From contig DSBN01000146.1 of NCBI GenBank assembly GCA_011046055.1, positions 1 to 6,950 of the forward strand: a stretch of DNA of 6,950 nucleotides, written 5' to 3'. Below the pieces are notes generated by a model. The model was not told the origin of the DNA, ran no database searches, and worked only from the letters and a program-made list of their open reading frames with translations. The translations under genes were made by a program, and so were the position numbers. Of the stretch, positions 6,697 to 6,950 are shown in pieces. Every line of letters begins with the position of its first letter. Position 1 is the first letter of the stretch. Source of the stretch: Sediminispirochaeta sp. (GTDB taxonomy: Bacteria; Spirochaetota; Spirochaetia; DSM-16054; Sediminispirochaetaceae).

Positions 6697-6849
6697 GTTC
6701 AAGTGCTCCAACGTGGGTTCGTGTTTTTTGCGTTTGATAAAAGGTTTTATTATTTCCTCAGTCGCCTCGGGAAGGGTGTAAGCACCGCCCCGGCAGAGCT
6801 TCATCGCTTCGTGGATGAGACTTCCGTATTTTTCTTCGGGGAACGAGCA
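6667..6849 (-). pseudogene. Probable 3' remnant of a gene, 5' end lost at the hairpin
   Basis: The minus strand reads openly to a TAG at 6669-6667 and gives a protein-like sequence, including EEKYGSLIHEAMKLCRGG and YTLPEATEEIIKPFIKRKK. It is K/E-rich with G/C-favouring third positions. The opposite-strand frame here (GTG at 6703) is strongly Phe-rich, as expected for a shadow of K/E codons. There is no start codon before an in-frame TGA at 6897-6895, except an internal ATG at 6804 giving 45 residues. The frame degenerates into the palindrome from 6849 on. It overlaps the last 30 bp of the convergent GNAT-ATPase gene tail to tail. I do not recognise the family. It could be a truncated host gene, a transposase fragment or a short intact gene from 6804. 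Confidence 0.35.
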
Positions 6850-6890
6850 ATTCTCAATTTGGAAGTCATCAGACTTCCAAATTGAGAATT
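6849..6890. repeat. 19-bp perfect inverted repeat with 4-base loop
   Basis: Arms 6849-6867 and 6872-6890 are fully complementary, flanking ATCA. The left arm reads AATTCTCAATTTGGAAGTC. The repeat is markedly AT-rich compared with the genes. A 14-base stretch of the left arm recurs with one mismatch at 6937-6950. This favours mobile-element ends over a simple terminator, though the hairpin could also stop transcription from either side; no T-tract follows directly. Confidence 0.85.
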
Positions 6891-6950
6891 TGCTTCATTT
6901 GCATAGCAAGAATTTGTGTTTCTAACTGTTGGAGGCATTCTCATTTTGGA
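6872..6950. mobile_element. Putative small MITE-like element or insertion-sequence end, cut by the window edge
   Basis: The right arm of the hairpin (6872-6890, GACTTCCAAATTGAGAATT) and the segment 6937-6950 (ATTCTCATTTTGGA) are inverted copies of each other with one mismatch over 14 bases. They bracket about 46 bp of AT-rich DNA with no convincing gene. If four more bases, AGTC, follow the window, this would be an element of about 83 bp with 18-bp terminal inverted repeats. Alternatively it is the end of a larger insertion sequence with repeated transposase-binding sites. I cannot name a family. Confidence 0.4.

Noticed and set aside
6703..6885. Plus-strand 60-codon frame starting at GTG after the GNAT-ATPase gene
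   Set aside because: Very Phe-rich, runs into the hairpin and lacks a ribosome site; it looks like the shadow of the K/E-rich minus frame.
6931..6950. GGAGG at 6931-6935 as the ribosome site of a gene starting at the window end
   Set aside because: No start codon lies within range inside the window; it cannot be supported.
1..6950. CRISPR array, tRNA or rRNA genes
   Set aside because: No regularly spaced direct-repeat array, cloverleaf or rRNA-like sequence was seen on either strand.

Overview
The window carries a small signal-transduction cluster of four intact genes, followed by an AT-rich end with repeats. Coding DNA is moderately GC-rich, and the chemoreceptor has a periplasmic sensing region, so the host is a motile diderm bacterium. 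The protein styles recall environmental Spirochaetota or Desulfobacterota, but that is an impression and no marker gene settles it.

Layout: (1) 79-2277, plus strand: a membrane chemoreceptor (MCP). It has two tandem CZB-type zinc-binding modules between its transmembrane helices, two HAMP units, a full signalling hairpin and a C-terminal CheR-tether-like pentapeptide. (2) 2348-2860, plus strand: a CheW coupling protein, 70 bp downstream and probably co-transcribed. A strong hairpin sits between the two. (3) 2882-4645, minus strand and convergent with cheW: a soluble PAS-GAF-HisKA_2-HATPase histidine kinase. (4) 4708-6696, plus strand and divergent from the kinase: an unusual fusion of a GNAT acetyltransferase domain, an HDxR-type kinase-like helix, a Bergerat-fold ATPase and a roughly 270-residue C-terminal region that I do not recognise. 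(5) 6697-6950: no convincing plus-strand gene. There is a probable minus-strand gene remnant, a 19-bp perfect inverted repeat and a further copy of its arm at the window edge, which together look like ends of a small mobile element.

The MCP and CheW form a receptor-coupler pair that needs a CheA encoded elsewhere. The two kinase-like genes share a 62-bp divergent intergenic region. Two outward promoters with back-to-back -35 boxes and a 21-bp imperfect dyad between them suggest co-regulation. No response regulator, CheA, CheR or CheB lies in the window, so outputs must be supplied from outside it. The most unusual items are the GNAT-ATPase fusion, the double periplasmic CZB receptor and the shared divergent control region, where both -10 boxes touch or overlap the apparent start codons.
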